64,000 nucleotides of DNA. Origin: Alistipes dispar. GTDB lineage: Bacteria; Bacteroidota; Bacteroidia; Bacteroidales; Rikenellaceae. The notes beneath the pieces are model-generated. The model saw only the letters and a list, made by a program, of their open reading frames with translations, was not told the DNA's origin and ran no database searches. Of the stretch, positions 8,873 through 17,892 are shown piece after piece (position 1 is the stretch's first letter; the number at the start of each line of letters is the position of its first letter). Made by a program: the position numbers and the translations under genes. The stretch lies in assembly GCF_006542685.1 (NCBI RefSeq), contig NZ_AP019736.1:372001-436000 (forward strand), read 5' to 3'.

Positions 8873-10384
8873 TTATTCCAAATATATTTTTCGTAAACAC
8901 GCAGGGGCTTGCGGGCACCTCGGATCGGGATAACTCCAATTATTTGGTCCATATGCACCGACAATTATTTTCCAGCATACCCCTTGATAACCTCTGCATT
9001 TGTCAAATACACCGCACATTTTACACTGACTCTCTGGCTGCATTTTGTTTTGTGTTATATTAAACAAACTAATAGCTTTGTCAGAGTTCCAAACTTCCAG
9101 AATAGATTGTTTTGTTAAATCTCCAATAATGAAATTCGGGTGCCAATATAATTCTTCACATATCGTTACCTTACCATCAGGCAAAATGACAAATGAGCGT
9201 TGGTTTCCCGTACACACGGAGCGATGATCAAAATGTTGCTCCTTGTGTCGCTTTGAGTTATAATCATTCTCCGTGTCTGGAGAAGATATTACAAAATCTA
9301 TTTTAAGTCGCTCTTCTTTTTCGAGTTCTTGAATGTATTGCTCGATTCTTTCAATGGATGCTAATGATGGCTTAATAGAATTATAGAAGTCAGGCGATTT
9401 ATAGAGTGAAAAACCTGCAGGGCCGATTCTAATGCTTTTTATATTTTTATACTGAGTAAGTAAACTCATCAGGGGGATTATCTCATCTTCAAGTGAATTA
9501 TTGAATTTGGTAATAATACTATTGGTTTGCCAGTCAAATCCCATTTCATCAAGCATATCCATAGTGCTCTTAATCCGGGAGAAATACTGTTGATTTGTGT
9601 TTAAGATGGTTGCCAGAGTCTTGGGGTTGATTGAATCGATGGATATTTGAACTTTTGTTAATCCATTTTGTTTTAGAAAAACCATCATTTCTTCGGATAT
9701 AGGAGCCTTGGTTGATATCAATGGAAAATAACCATTGGCAACTAATTCAAGGGCAATCTCCTTAAAATGCGGATGCATTAACACCTCACCTCCATTGATA
9801 TCTAATTCTGGGAGTTGAATTGATTTTGCATCGCGTATGATTTTTTTTATTTGTTCTACGGACAACGCCTTTTTTGCACATGGGTTCTTTCTGTCTGCAT
9901 AGCAATAAATACAATCCGTGTAGCATGTCATCGTAAGTTCAAAAATAGCAGACAGTGGTTTATATTGCCGTCCGTATGATAAATCAATGTCATCTCCGCA
10001 AATAAAATCATCAACATTATAATATTCTCTTCTTAAATATTTACCTCCATCGACAAGCACATTTTTAGGGAGTATTATAAGCTGATTCTTATATGGCCAG
10101 AATATTCTTTGAGGATTCTCTATGTAGTTGGAGAGTATATCTTTGATTTGTTCTTGCTCCAAATCAAAATAACCTGCAATATCTGTAATGCACTCTGCCA
10201 GTGTTCTTTTACCATCAAAAAACGATAGCATTTGAGCATTTGCAGGATGAATATGGCAAGTTATATTACTGTCAAATTCCAAATCGGGGAATCGAGCTTC
10301 ATCATAAGCCCCGATTAGACATCTTTTAACGTCATTCCGAAGATAATATGCCGGGTTCAATATGTAGGTTCCATTTATATCCAT
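8873..10384 (-). CDS. radical SAM/SPASM peptide maturase with PqqD-like N-terminus
   Basis: A 503-aa protein. Residues 45-100 (MLSFFDGKRTLAECITDIAG and following) resemble a PqqD-like RiPP recognition element, which binds leader peptides. The radical SAM motif CYTDCIYC (CX3CX2C) is at about residue 153. The C-terminal SPASM region has CKMCGVFDKCRGYQGVC; the last spacing is CX6C where CX3C is usual. Further Cys residues follow near the end (RCPQAPAC). Such enzymes install thioether or C-C crosslinks. It lies directly after the CXXX-repeat precursor 2, with a strong hairpin between them, so that peptide is its likely substrate. The gene is AT-rich. Confidence 0.85.
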   Translation of the reverse strand: MDINGTYILNPAYYLRNDVKRCLIGAYDEARFPDLEFDSNITCHIHPANAQMLSFFDGKRTLAECITDIAGYFDLEQEQIKDILSNYIENPQRIFWPYKNQLIILPKNVLVDGGKYLRREYYNVDDFICGDDIDLSYGRQYKPLSAIFELTMTCYTDCIYCYADRKNPCAKKALSVEQIKKIIRDAKSIQLPELDINGGEVLMHPHFKEIALELVANGYFPLISTKAPISEEMMVFLKQNGLTKVQISIDSINPKTLATILNTNQQYFSRIKSTMDMLDEMGFDWQTNSIITKFNNSLEDEIIPLMSLLTQYKNIKSIRIGPAGFSLYKSPDFYNSIKPSLASIERIEQYIQELEKEERLKIDFVISSPDTENDYNSKRHKEQHFDHRSVCTGNQRSFVILPDGKVTICEELYWHPNFIIGDLTKQSILEVWNSDKAISLFNITQNKMQPESQCKMCGVFDKCRGYQGVCWKIIVGAYGPNNWSYPDPRCPQAPACLRKIYLE

Positions 10385-10409
10385 TGTTAGCTTTCCTGAT
10401 ATTTTTCAA

Positions 10410-10443
10410 CCCGGGCTGAATACATATTTGGTATCAGCCCGGG
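10410..10443 (-). terminator. hairpin between precursor 2 and its maturase
   Basis: CCCGGGCTGA (10410-10419) is perfectly complementary to TCAGCCCGGG (10434-10443), a 10-bp GC-rich stem with a 14-nt loop. On the minus strand it lies 12 bp after the precursor stop codon. A partial terminator or RNA-stabilising hairpin here would give more peptide than enzyme from one operon. Confidence 0.6.
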
Positions 10444-10455
10444 GTCTTGATTCAT

Positions 10456-10641
10456 TTACTTTGCAGTACTCTTACAGCCGTCTTTACAAGCTTTTCTGCA
10501 TCCATCCCCACATTTCGCTTCTGTAAAATTCAAGGGAGATTCACTCAAGCTCGGACGACCTCCGAGAATGTGCAACAACTCCGTTTTCTCCAACGGCCCG
10601 TTGGAAATTGTTTTGGGATTCACAACTTGTTGCTCCTTCAT
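10456..10641 (-). CDS. RiPP precursor peptide 2, GG leader, CXXX-repeat core
   Basis: A 61-aa peptide. The leader ends in LEKTELLHILGG, a typical Bacteroidales double-glycine pattern with hydrophobic and Glu positions at -12, -8, -7 and -4. The core of 33 residues carries four cysteines in perfect four-residue register (CGDGCRKACKDGC). This resembles the CXXX-repeat class of radical SAM target peptides known from Bacteroidetes and suggests sactipeptide or ranthipeptide-type thioether chemistry. The core C-terminus is Lys-rich (KSTAK). The gene sits between the EreA/ChaN-like gene and a radical SAM/SPASM gene. Confidence 0.75.
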   Translation of the reverse strand: MKEQQVVNPKTISNGPLEKTELLHILGGRPSLSESPLNFTEAKCGDGCRKACKDGCKSTAK

Positions 10642-10665
10642 AAAATCAAGATTTTTGGGTTTTTC

Positions 10666-11898
10666 CTACTCTGTTTCCCCTTTTCGGACTCCGGGTTTAT
10701 AGTACCGGCTGATCTGCCTGTCGATTTTTTCTATAAATGAGGTTTGCCCCGACAAATCCGGAATTCGGAAACTTCGGGTTCTGGCGTAATAATCATAAAT
10801 CTCGGACCGTTCTTCGGGGCTGCTCATCGTCTCCCCACTCCAGATTTCGCTGTCGCGGCGGACCAGTTCATCCACAAAGCCTGCATCGGCCATGTTCGGA
10901 ATCCCAATCCCGAAAACCCACTCTCCGACCGGTTTATAAAAAATAAATCCGGTATAAACCTCTTTGTATTCGAGTCGTTTTTTGAAGAAGCCGGGACGTA
11001 AGTCGAACCGATCCTCCCCGAAAGGCGTGCCCGCCAGATCGAACCCAATGCTTTTGTTTCCGCACGCAGCAAATGCAGCATCCCATTTCCCGTTTTGCGT
11101 CAGGCCCCGATACTCATTCCGCCTTTTTGCCCAGTTAATCGCCACGTTGGCGACCCGGCCCGGAAATCGCTCCGCGATGATCTGCCCGGCGTAGGGGGCC
11201 GGTCGGCTGTTCGGACCGGTTAAAAAGGAGTGCGGCGAGTTGAAAATGATCAATGCTTTTTTACGTGGATCGGGGCCGTCGAACAATTTATACAACTCCG
11301 TCAAGGCGTTGTTGCCCATAACGATGTCTTTGTAATCCCATATGTGCAGGAAATCCTGAAATTGTTCGTGCGTCAACCCTTCCGTCTGATGCCATGAAAA
11401 CGGAACGTCGGTACATGAGATATGCAGCTTTTTTTCCGCCGGGAGACGCTTGTTGATCCGATAAACGGAACAGAGGTACTGATGGAAATTGGTATTCTCC
11501 CACAAAGGCGTGTAATCCAGATTTTGATAGGCATCCCATAGCGCGGTCTCGAACTCCCGATCCGACGCATAACTGGCGTTGACGATGCAATCGACCGTTC
11601 CGGTCATGTTGTAAACCCCGATCTCTGTCATTATAAGCCCGACCTGATCGATAAACCGGGGATCGGACATAATCTGCTCGATCAGGTCGTATTGCGTCGT
11701 GTCCCGGTGATCCCGTTCACCCAGAATAACGACGTCGTATCTGTCGAACAGCCCCATTACATAATCTACGGGTGAGGTGTTGCAGTCGTTGATAAAATCG
11801 ACATACTCCTCTATTTTGGGAGAGACATAGCTGTCCTGTCCGTGTGTCGGGCAGACAACAAGCAGGGAAATGAAGATAAACAATACTTTGATTCTCAT
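10666..11898 (-). CDS. secreted EreA/ChaN-like (TIKI-type fold) protein
   Basis: A 410-aa protein with a signal peptide (MRIKVLFIFISLLVVCPTHG, cut before QDS). The motif VVILGERDHRDTTQYDLIEQ, followed by LIMTEIGVYN, recalls the GE-x-H core of the erythromycin esterase/ChaN/TIKI superfamily, whose members are metal-dependent hydrolases or proteases. The match is remote, so the activity is uncertain. The start at 11898 gives the best signal peptide and lies 25 bp downstream of the ABC exporter stop. It belongs to the module with precursor 2. Possible roles are maturation in the periplasm or self-protection. Confidence 0.55.
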   Translation of the reverse strand: MRIKVLFIFISLLVVCPTHGQDSYVSPKIEEYVDFINDCNTSPVDYVMGLFDRYDVVILGERDHRDTTQYDLIEQIMSDPRFIDQVGLIMTEIGVYNMTGTVDCIVNASYASDREFETALWDAYQNLDYTPLWENTNFHQYLCSVYRINKRLPAEKKLHISCTDVPFSWHQTEGLTHEQFQDFLHIWDYKDIVMGNNALTELYKLFDGPDPRKKALIIFNSPHSFLTGPNSRPAPYAGQIIAERFPGRVANVAINWAKRRNEYRGLTQNGKWDAAFAACGNKSIGFDLAGTPFGEDRFDLRPGFFKKRLEYKEVYTGFIFYKPVGEWVFGIGIPNMADAGFVDELVRRDSEIWSGETMSSPEERSEIYDYYARTRSFRIPDLSGQTSFIEKIDRQISRYYKPGVRKGETE

Positions 11899-11923
11899 GG
11901 TTTGAAGCATTTTTCGATCCAAT

Positions 11924-14164
11924 TCAATTACCTAATTCCAACTGATTTCTCACCAGTTCGTAATAATATCCCCGTTTGGCCGTCAGCTCGTCGTGCGTGC
12001 CCTGCTCGACGATGCGTCCGCGGTCCAGCACGACGATCTTGTCGGCATTGCGGACCGTCGAGAGGCGGTGCGCCACCACCACGACCGTCTTGTTCTCGAA
12101 GAGCCGGTCGAGACGCTCCATGATCGTGCGTTCGTTGTTCGCGTCCAAAGAGTTGGTCGCCTCGTCGAAGAAGAGGTACTTCGCATCTTTGTAGGCGGCC
12201 CTTGCGATCAGAAGCCTCTGTTTCTGCCCGACGCTCAGTCCGTGGCCGTCGGTACCGATCTTCGTGTTGTAGCCCAAGGGCAGTTCGTCGATGAAGGTGT
12301 CGATGTTGGCGATGCGCGTCGCACGGCGCACCCGCTCCATGTCGGGCCGTTCGTCCGAGACGCCGATATTACCGGCTATGGTATCCGAAAAGATATATCC
12401 CTCCTGCATGACCGTACCGCACGCCCGGCGCCAGCACGACGGGCTGTACTGCGCGATGCGGCGGTCGTGGAGCAGCACTTCGCCCGAGGTCGGCGTGTAG
12501 AAGCCCAGCATCAGCTTGAGCATCGTGGTCTTCCCCGAGCCGCTCGCCCCGACGATGGCCGTAACCTTGTCCGCCGGGATCGTTACCGACACGTCGTCGA
12601 GCGCCTTGGCCGAGTGCGGGCCGTCGTACTGGAACGTTACGCCCCGGAATTCGATGTCGGCATTGTCGGGAATCATGCGGATGCGCTCTTCCTCGGCTGG
12701 CTCCTCGTCGTCTTTCTCCTGAATCTCCGAGAGGCGTTCGAGCGAGATCTTCGCATCCTGCGTCGCCTGCACGAACTGGATGAACTGCGACAGCGGTGCG
12801 TTGAGCTGGCCGATGATATATTGCAGGGCGACCATCATGCCGAGGGTCATGTGGCCCTCGATGACGGCCGAGGCGGCGAGGAACGAGATGACGACGTTCT
12901 TGGTCTGATCGATGAACGTGCCGCCCACCTCCTGCGTCTGCCCCAGCACGAGCCCTTTGATGGAGACCTGGAACAGCCGCGCCTGGATGCGCTCCCATTC
13001 CCAGCGTTTCTGCTTTTCGCAGTCGTTGAGCTTGATGTCCTGCATGCCGTCGATGAGCTGCACGATATTGCTCTGGTTGGCTGCCGCCTCTTGGAAGCGC
13101 ATGTAGTCGAGCTTGCGGCGGCGCTTCATGAAGAGCAGAATCCAGCCGATGTAGAGCGCACTGCCCGACAGGAAGATGCCGAGTATCGTCGGGTCGTAGC
13201 CGCCCATGACGGCTCCGTAGATGACGAACGACACGACGGCCATCGCCATGCTCAGCAGCGAACCCGTGAGGAACGACTGGATGCGGTCGTAGTCATCGAT
13301 TCTTTGCATGATGTCGCCCACCATCTTCGAATCGAAGAACGCGATGGGAAGACGCATGAGCTTGGCCAGAAAGTCCGAGATAAGTGAGATGCTGATGCGC
13401 ACGGTCATGTGGAGCATGAGCCACGAGCGGATGAGGTTGTTGGCCAGCTGGCTCAGTGTCAGCACCACCTGAGCGACGAGCATCATCACCACGAACGAGA
13501 GGTTGCCCGTGCCGATGCCCTTGTCCACGACCGACTGCGTGAGGAACGGCAGGATCAGGCTCAGTATGCTGGCTGTGAGCATCGCCAGCGCAAGCTGTGC
13601 AAGGTAGCTTTTGTAGGGACGCAGGTATTGCAGCAGATAACCCAGTTTCAGCCGCTTGTCTTCGTCGCCTTTCTCGCGGTAGAAGGCCGGTGTGGGCTCC
13701 AGAAGCAGGGCGATGCCATATCGGGATGCAGCAGAAGGCGCAGCTGCTGAACTGTCCGATATGTTGAATGATTTACAATCGCTTTGTATCCACGATTTCA
13801 GAAATTGGGCTTCTCTGTATTTCAACAGTCCTGCGGCTGGATCGGAAATATGAATCTCCCAACCATTATGGATTTTGACGATTTTATAAACGACTACGAA
13901 ATGTTGTTGGTTCCAATGTACGATACAGGGAAGTGTCGCCTTCTCCCGCAATTGTTCCCAAGTCATCTTTACCCCCGTGGTGCGGAAACCGATCGACTCC
14001 GCGGCGTCGCTGATACCCAAGAGTGATACTCCTTCGCGCGTAATGTGACACCGCTCGCGCAAATTTTGCAGAGAGTAGTGCTTGCCATAGTATTGCGCGA
14101 CGATTTTCAGCGACGTCGGGCCACAATCCATCGCATCGAGCTGGGTAAAAGAGGGGAAGACCAT
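11924..14164 (-). CDS. peptidase-containing ABC exporter (C39 peptidase)
   Basis: A 746-aa bacteriocin-type exporter. Residues 1-130 are the C39 cysteine peptidase domain with catalytic Cys14 (QLDAMDCGPTSL), His88 (QQHFVVVYK) and Asp108 (SDPAAG). A six-helix membrane domain spans about residues 170-460. The nucleotide-binding domain has Walker A GASGSGKTT at about residue 538, signature LSVGQKQR (S-V-G-Q instead of SGGQ) and Walker B KYLFFDEATNSLD. The enzyme cuts peptides after GG and exports them. It is the only exporter of this kind in the locus, so it should serve all three GG precursors. It starts 6 bp after the neighbouring radical SAM stop. Confidence 0.95.
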   Translation of the reverse strand: MVFPSFTQLDAMDCGPTSLKIVAQYYGKHYSLQNLRERCHITREGVSLLGISDAAESIGFRTTGVKMTWEQLREKATLPCIVHWNQQHFVVVYKIVKIHNGWEIHISDPAAGLLKYREAQFLKSWIQSDCKSFNISDSSAAAPSAASRYGIALLLEPTPAFYREKGDEDKRLKLGYLLQYLRPYKSYLAQLALAMLTASILSLILPFLTQSVVDKGIGTGNLSFVVMMLVAQVVLTLSQLANNLIRSWLMLHMTVRISISLISDFLAKLMRLPIAFFDSKMVGDIMQRIDDYDRIQSFLTGSLLSMAMAVVSFVIYGAVMGGYDPTILGIFLSGSALYIGWILLFMKRRRKLDYMRFQEAAANQSNIVQLIDGMQDIKLNDCEKQKRWEWERIQARLFQVSIKGLVLGQTQEVGGTFIDQTKNVVISFLAASAVIEGHMTLGMMVALQYIIGQLNAPLSQFIQFVQATQDAKISLERLSEIQEKDDEEPAEEERIRMIPDNADIEFRGVTFQYDGPHSAKALDDVSVTIPADKVTAIVGASGSGKTTMLKLMLGFYTPTSGEVLLHDRRIAQYSPSCWRRACGTVMQEGYIFSDTIAGNIGVSDERPDMERVRRATRIANIDTFIDELPLGYNTKIGTDGHGLSVGQKQRLLIARAAYKDAKYLFFDEATNSLDANNERTIMERLDRLFENKTVVVVAHRLSTVRNADKIVVLDRGRIVEQGTHDELTAKRGYYYELVRNQLELGN

Positions 14165-14170
14165 ATCCGA

Positions 14171-15496
14171 TTAGTCGTTAAGAATTTTCGAGTATAGTTC
14201 AATATAGTCTTTTATGCGGCCTTTGAACGGCGTGCAACAATCGTTATGTTTCCCTTTATATACATTCTCGAAACGACGAATGGGACAACCGCCTCGGCAT
14301 ATAGGCAAATAACTGCACTTACGGCATTCCGGATCGTTATAATGGTCAATTCCTACGGCATATTTCGCAATTAATTCGTAATTGTGCCATACCTCCGGGT
14401 CATTGATGTTCCCTACGGTCAGCTCTTTATTTCCGAGGTCTTCATAACATTTATAAATTTCGCCTTGACTGCCGATAAGCATGCTATACGGACTGCGGGT
14501 CATGCATTCCATATTCACATCATCGGGATATAATTCCTCCGTGACTACTCCGTATTTGGTAAATAAATCGAGGAAAATATCCGTTACGGCATTTCGACTC
14601 AAGCACGTCGAAGCGTTGCAATCGGTTTCATCCAGAACCACGATTCCGGGGTATACGATTAGCTTTTTAGATTTATATCTGTCATTCAGCCATCTGTATA
14701 TTTCCATAAAGCTTTTGTAATTCCGATTGTCGATATTTACCCGAATCGCAATGGCGAATGCACCCCTGAAGCGGCTGTTATAATAATCATCCAAATTTTT
14801 GATAATCGTATCGAATGTTCCTTTTCCATTAATCAAAGGTCGCCGAATATCATGAGTTTCCCTAAACCCATCGAGAGTTATCTGGATTTCCGAGATTTTA
14901 GCTTCGACCAGTTTTTCGACAACTTCCGGCGTGAAGAAATATCCATTGGTTATCAGTAGGTTTTCATTGATTTTTAGCCCCAGTTCATCAATTCTTCGGG
15001 CTAATGAGATAACCCTTTTATATTGTAATAACGGCTCCCCGCCATACCATGTAAGATTGACTGATTCAAGGCCATCCTCCTGCTTTAGATGCTTGATATA
15101 GTTTATAATCGCATCTTCGGTCCGATTCGAAAGCGCACCCGACTGACGCCATTTCTCGAAACAATACGTACAAGCAAAATTGCAACTTTGAGTAGGTGCA
15201 ATGGTCAAAACCATGGTCTTTTTCGAATACAACCGAGACATGCTTTGATGATGAAGAATGTCTACCAAAGCATCATCATCTTCGACCAGTGCATATATCT
15301 TTTTCAGATATTCTATTTCCTCTTCGGAAAATGCCGACAAAATTGACGTTCCATTATCCCGAGATAAAAACAAGAGGCTCGCATACAACGAGTCATCCAA
15401 TGCGATTAAGCTATTGGAGTAACTGTTGTACAAATATTTCCGATGTTTTTCCGTCTCGACCAGAAAATTGAAACGAGACCATTTCAGATCGGTCAT
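14171..15496 (-). CDS. radical SAM/SPASM peptide maturase
   Basis: A 441-aa protein of the SPASM peptide-maturase type. An N-terminal segment of about 90 residues probably recognises the leader. The radical SAM motif CNFACTYC is at about residue 103, followed by WYGGEPLL. The C-terminal SPASM region has a Cys in GEIYKCYED, then CRKCSYLPICRGGC (the exact CX2CX5CX3C pattern) and a final CC. It probably modifies precursor 1, from which it is separated only by the S41 protease gene. Intergenic gaps are 6-7 bp on both sides, indicating a tight operon. Confidence 0.9.
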   Translation of the reverse strand: MTDLKWSRFNFLVETEKHRKYLYNSYSNSLIALDDSLYASLLFLSRDNGTSILSAFSEEEIEYLKKIYALVEDDDALVDILHHQSMSRLYSKKTMVLTIAPTQSCNFACTYCFEKWRQSGALSNRTEDAIINYIKHLKQEDGLESVNLTWYGGEPLLQYKRVISLARRIDELGLKINENLLITNGYFFTPEVVEKLVEAKISEIQITLDGFRETHDIRRPLINGKGTFDTIIKNLDDYYNSRFRGAFAIAIRVNIDNRNYKSFMEIYRWLNDRYKSKKLIVYPGIVVLDETDCNASTCLSRNAVTDIFLDLFTKYGVVTEELYPDDVNMECMTRSPYSMLIGSQGEIYKCYEDLGNKELTVGNINDPEVWHNYELIAKYAVGIDHYNDPECRKCSYLPICRGGCPIRRFENVYKGKHNDCCTPFKGRIKDYIELYSKILND

Positions 15497-15502
15497 GTAC
15501 TT

Positions 15503-16927
15503 TTAATTTATTGGGTTGGATTCAATGATTTCCAGCAATTTGTCGAGCATGGCATCCCGTCCCGAAAGGTAATCCCGTGCGACATATGGAATGGCGATGT
15601 CGGGCATCAGCACTCCGTCGACGGCGCGGGTGTATTCGTCAAATTCGACCGTCGATACGTAGAGATATAATCCGGAAATTCCGAATCGGGCATCAACAGT
15701 CTCTCCATACTTCAACGCATTATGACGTAATGGCTCTCCGACTAACTGGACGGCGCCATTGTATTGCAGAATATTGCAGAACGATGCGGCTATTGAACTC
15801 GTATCTTTGTCCATCAATACATAGTATTGCATCCCCGGGATGTATAATTGTTGATCGAGATATATGGTTTTATTCATGTGTTGACTTGGAACCTCTACGA
15901 CCGAACCGAGCATATCGGAAGTTAGAAAATCGTAATCATTTAAGGTCCATGGAGAGACTTTTAATCGTTCGTTCTTCAAATACGGAATGGTCGGCCGATT
16001 GATGAATATGGATAGCAGCCTGTCGAATGAATGTCCGTTACCGCCCGGATTGCCTCTTAAATCCAATATGAACGAGGTACATCCCTCTCGCCGAGCCTGA
16101 AGTATGGCCGTTCGCAGCTTGCGAATCAGGAGATTATTGTTGGGATAAAACTCTCCGATCGAAAAATACCCTGTTTTGGCATCTTTGAAGATTCGACTTT
16201 GAAATTCACGTTGTCGGTTCAATTTGAGATACACGTCTTTCCACGGGAATCCGGATGTGTTGATTTCCAAAATATTGCCTTTGCGAGCCAAACGAATCTT
16301 GTAATCCAATGCTGTAATAATCGCATAATGATAATTGGTTAAAAGGGTGAACGGGTAGATATGTCTGTCGTCATAGCAGTATTGAAGATATTGTGAGGCT
16401 GGGACATCATTGATGCGCAGGATTCGATCGCCTTGTTGAAAGAGAGGATCGATTGAACGATCTACAATAAGCGTATCATTGACATTGAGCGATAAAAAAC
16501 CGAATACGGAAATATCATCGGCTTTTTTGGCATCCGAGAAATGAACGGGTTGCGGTTCGACCCGAAAATGAGGATCGATGTTTTGTAGCCATTGCAGATA
16601 GGGGCGAAGTACCCACATTAAGTCTGCACTACATAATGAGTCCTTAGATAAACTTTTATTTCGGAGTGTTACCTGAGCCGATATATATTCCGGTATGGAA
16701 TCATTGGAAGGATGAGGTAGGCCTGACAATGAGAGAAACTTGGGTATCTCCATCGCCGGCGTTGCAATATCCGTTATGTCGATTTTGCCGCTAATTTTTA
16801 TTTCTCGATTTTTCCAGATTTGTGCGAGACTATCTGCATCCTGATATGCTGAGTTTCCATATACACCGATGTGATTAAACGTGATAATTAATAAAATCGA
16901 TGCGAAAACAAATATATTCATTTTCAT
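15503..16927 (-). CDS. secreted S41-family peptidase
   Basis: A 474-aa protein with a signal peptide (MKMNIFVFASILLIITFNHI; the second Met at 16921 is an equally good start). A PDZ-like region lies in the middle (LFQQGDRILRINDVPASQYL), then the S41 core FILDLRGNPGGNGHSF. The DKDTSSIAASF segment carries the likely nucleophilic Ser and GEPLRHNALKYGE the likely general-base Lys. Tail-specific proteases of this family act in the periplasm on C-termini. It stands between precursor 1 and the radical SAM gene; processing of the exported peptide or immunity would fit. Confidence 0.85.
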   Translation of the reverse strand: MKMNIFVFASILLIITFNHIGVYGNSAYQDADSLAQIWKNREIKISGKIDITDIATPAMEIPKFLSLSGLPHPSNDSIPEYISAQVTLRNKSLSKDSLCSADLMWVLRPYLQWLQNIDPHFRVEPQPVHFSDAKKADDISVFGFLSLNVNDTLIVDRSIDPLFQQGDRILRINDVPASQYLQYCYDDRHIYPFTLLTNYHYAIITALDYKIRLARKGNILEINTSGFPWKDVYLKLNRQREFQSRIFKDAKTGYFSIGEFYPNNNLLIRKLRTAILQARREGCTSFILDLRGNPGGNGHSFDRLLSIFINRPTIPYLKNERLKVSPWTLNDYDFLTSDMLGSVVEVPSQHMNKTIYLDQQLYIPGMQYYVLMDKDTSSIAASFCNILQYNGAVQLVGEPLRHNALKYGETVDARFGISGLYLYVSTVEFDEYTRAVDGVLMPDIAIPYVARDYLSGRDAMLDKLLEIIESNPIN

Positions 16928-16945
16928 AATGGAGAAGTTGTTTCG

Positions 16946-16977
16946 ATAGAGGAGAGGAAATTCTCCCTCTCCTCTAT
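16946..16977 (-). terminator. hairpin between precursor 1 and S41 gene
   Basis: ATAGAGGAGAGG (16946-16957) pairs perfectly with CCTCTCCTCTAT (16966-16977), a 12-bp stem with an 8-nt loop. It begins 9 bp after the precursor stop. The position matches the hairpin after precursor 2, so attenuation or mRNA protection is likely. Confidence 0.6.
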
Positions 16978-16986
16978 TTCGTCTAA

Positions 16987-17172
16987 TTAACGCATCGGGA
17001 AAGAAGTCGGAATATTTTCTTGGCGTAATTCTTCCTGTGTTTTCCAGCCGATTCGAATAGCCCGCCCCCGTTTCATGCAGGAAATACAAAATTGCCCACC
17101 TTTGGTTTGGGCCATTTCAGTGTACGATAAACGTTCGAACTTCGAACCGTTGATTACTTCAAAACGTTTCAT
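16987..17172 (-). CDS. RiPP precursor peptide 1, GG leader, CISC core
   Basis: A 61-aa peptide. The leader ends in LSYTEMAQTKGG, matching the Bacteroidales GG-leader pattern. The 35-residue core begins QFCISCMKRGRAIRIGW, with two Cys in a CX2C arrangement, a basic stretch, and an acidic then Pro-rich tail. The start at 17172 (MKRFEVINGSKF) is chosen because precursor leaders in this family begin this way; upstream codons look non-coding. It is the first peptide gene in the operon and is followed by a hairpin, then the S41 and radical SAM genes. Confidence 0.75.
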   Translation of the reverse strand: MKRFEVINGSKFERLSYTEMAQTKGGQFCISCMKRGRAIRIGWKTQEELRQENIPTSFPMR

Positions 17173-17311
17173 AACATTGTAAAAATTAGTATTAGCGTCT
17201 ACTCTTTTTAAGGATTTTCGACAACCTCCCTCAGGACTGCGCAATCCGAATTTCTGGAATTAAATGCCCTTTATGTCAGGCCACATTCAATCGATTACTA
17301 TAATGGGCGTT

Positions 17312-17686
17312 CTACAAGTAATACTCCCCGTAAGCTTCTATCTGGTCTCCAATGATATTAATGGTATAATTATCCTTATCAACCGGGACATTCATGATTA
17401 CTACCGGCTCGAATGTCGTATCGCAAGGATGCGAACAGACGATTTGTCCATATGAATTTTTCACCGTAATTGTAACCTTGCCGACGGTTTCATAGAAATT
17501 AATAAATAATAGGTTGCCATTCAATTCGGCAGCTACGATATCCCAGCTTTGTTCTGATCGGGGACGAGGCCTGTCTCCTCCTAAAATAACAACTTTGATT
17601 TTTACTTCCCGGCTAATTTCATTGGCCGCAACGAGTTCTCCACACGCAAGAAAACTCAGAAACATAAGAAGAATAATCCTTTTCAT
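17312..17686 (-). CDS. DUF3244-type small secreted protein
   Basis: A 124-aa protein with a signal peptide (MKRIILLMFLSFLACGELVA) and a compact beta-rich domain. The pattern LNGNLLFINFYETVGKVTIT, then VPVDKDNYTINI, matches the DUF3244 family of Bacteroidales secreted Ig-like proteins. These are often encoded beside RiPP or protease genes; the function is unknown. It is the first gene of the biosynthetic operon, 139 bp upstream of precursor 1. A role as a chaperone or binding partner for the exported peptide is only a guess. Confidence 0.7.
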   Translation of the reverse strand: MKRIILLMFLSFLACGELVAANEISREVKIKVVILGGDRPRPRSEQSWDIVAAELNGNLLFINFYETVGKVTITVKNSYGQIVCSHPCDTTFEPVVIMNVPVDKDNYTINIIGDQIEAYGEYYL

Positions 17687-17718
17687 TTTTCTATGTTTAT
17701 ATTAGTAATTGTGTATGT

Positions 17719-17726
17719 CAAATTTA
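17719..17726 (-). promoter_or_regulatory. possible -7 element of the biosynthetic operon
   Basis: On the minus strand this reads TAAATTTG (TAnnTTTG), 32 bp upstream of the DUF3244 start, in an AT-rich gap downstream of the regulator gene's terminator. No good -33 box is visible, so the assignment is tentative; an activator may be required. Confidence 0.35.
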
Positions 17727-17892
17727 AAAATTTGAAATGGGAAAAATATTAAAAAACCATACATTTCGATATTATACTATGATTTGCAATTATTTGATTA
17801 TCAATTATATGTATAATAAAAATCATATACCCATATTATATACCGAAGTATTATGTGTAAGTATTTGATTTTCAGTATAATAAAATAAAAAT

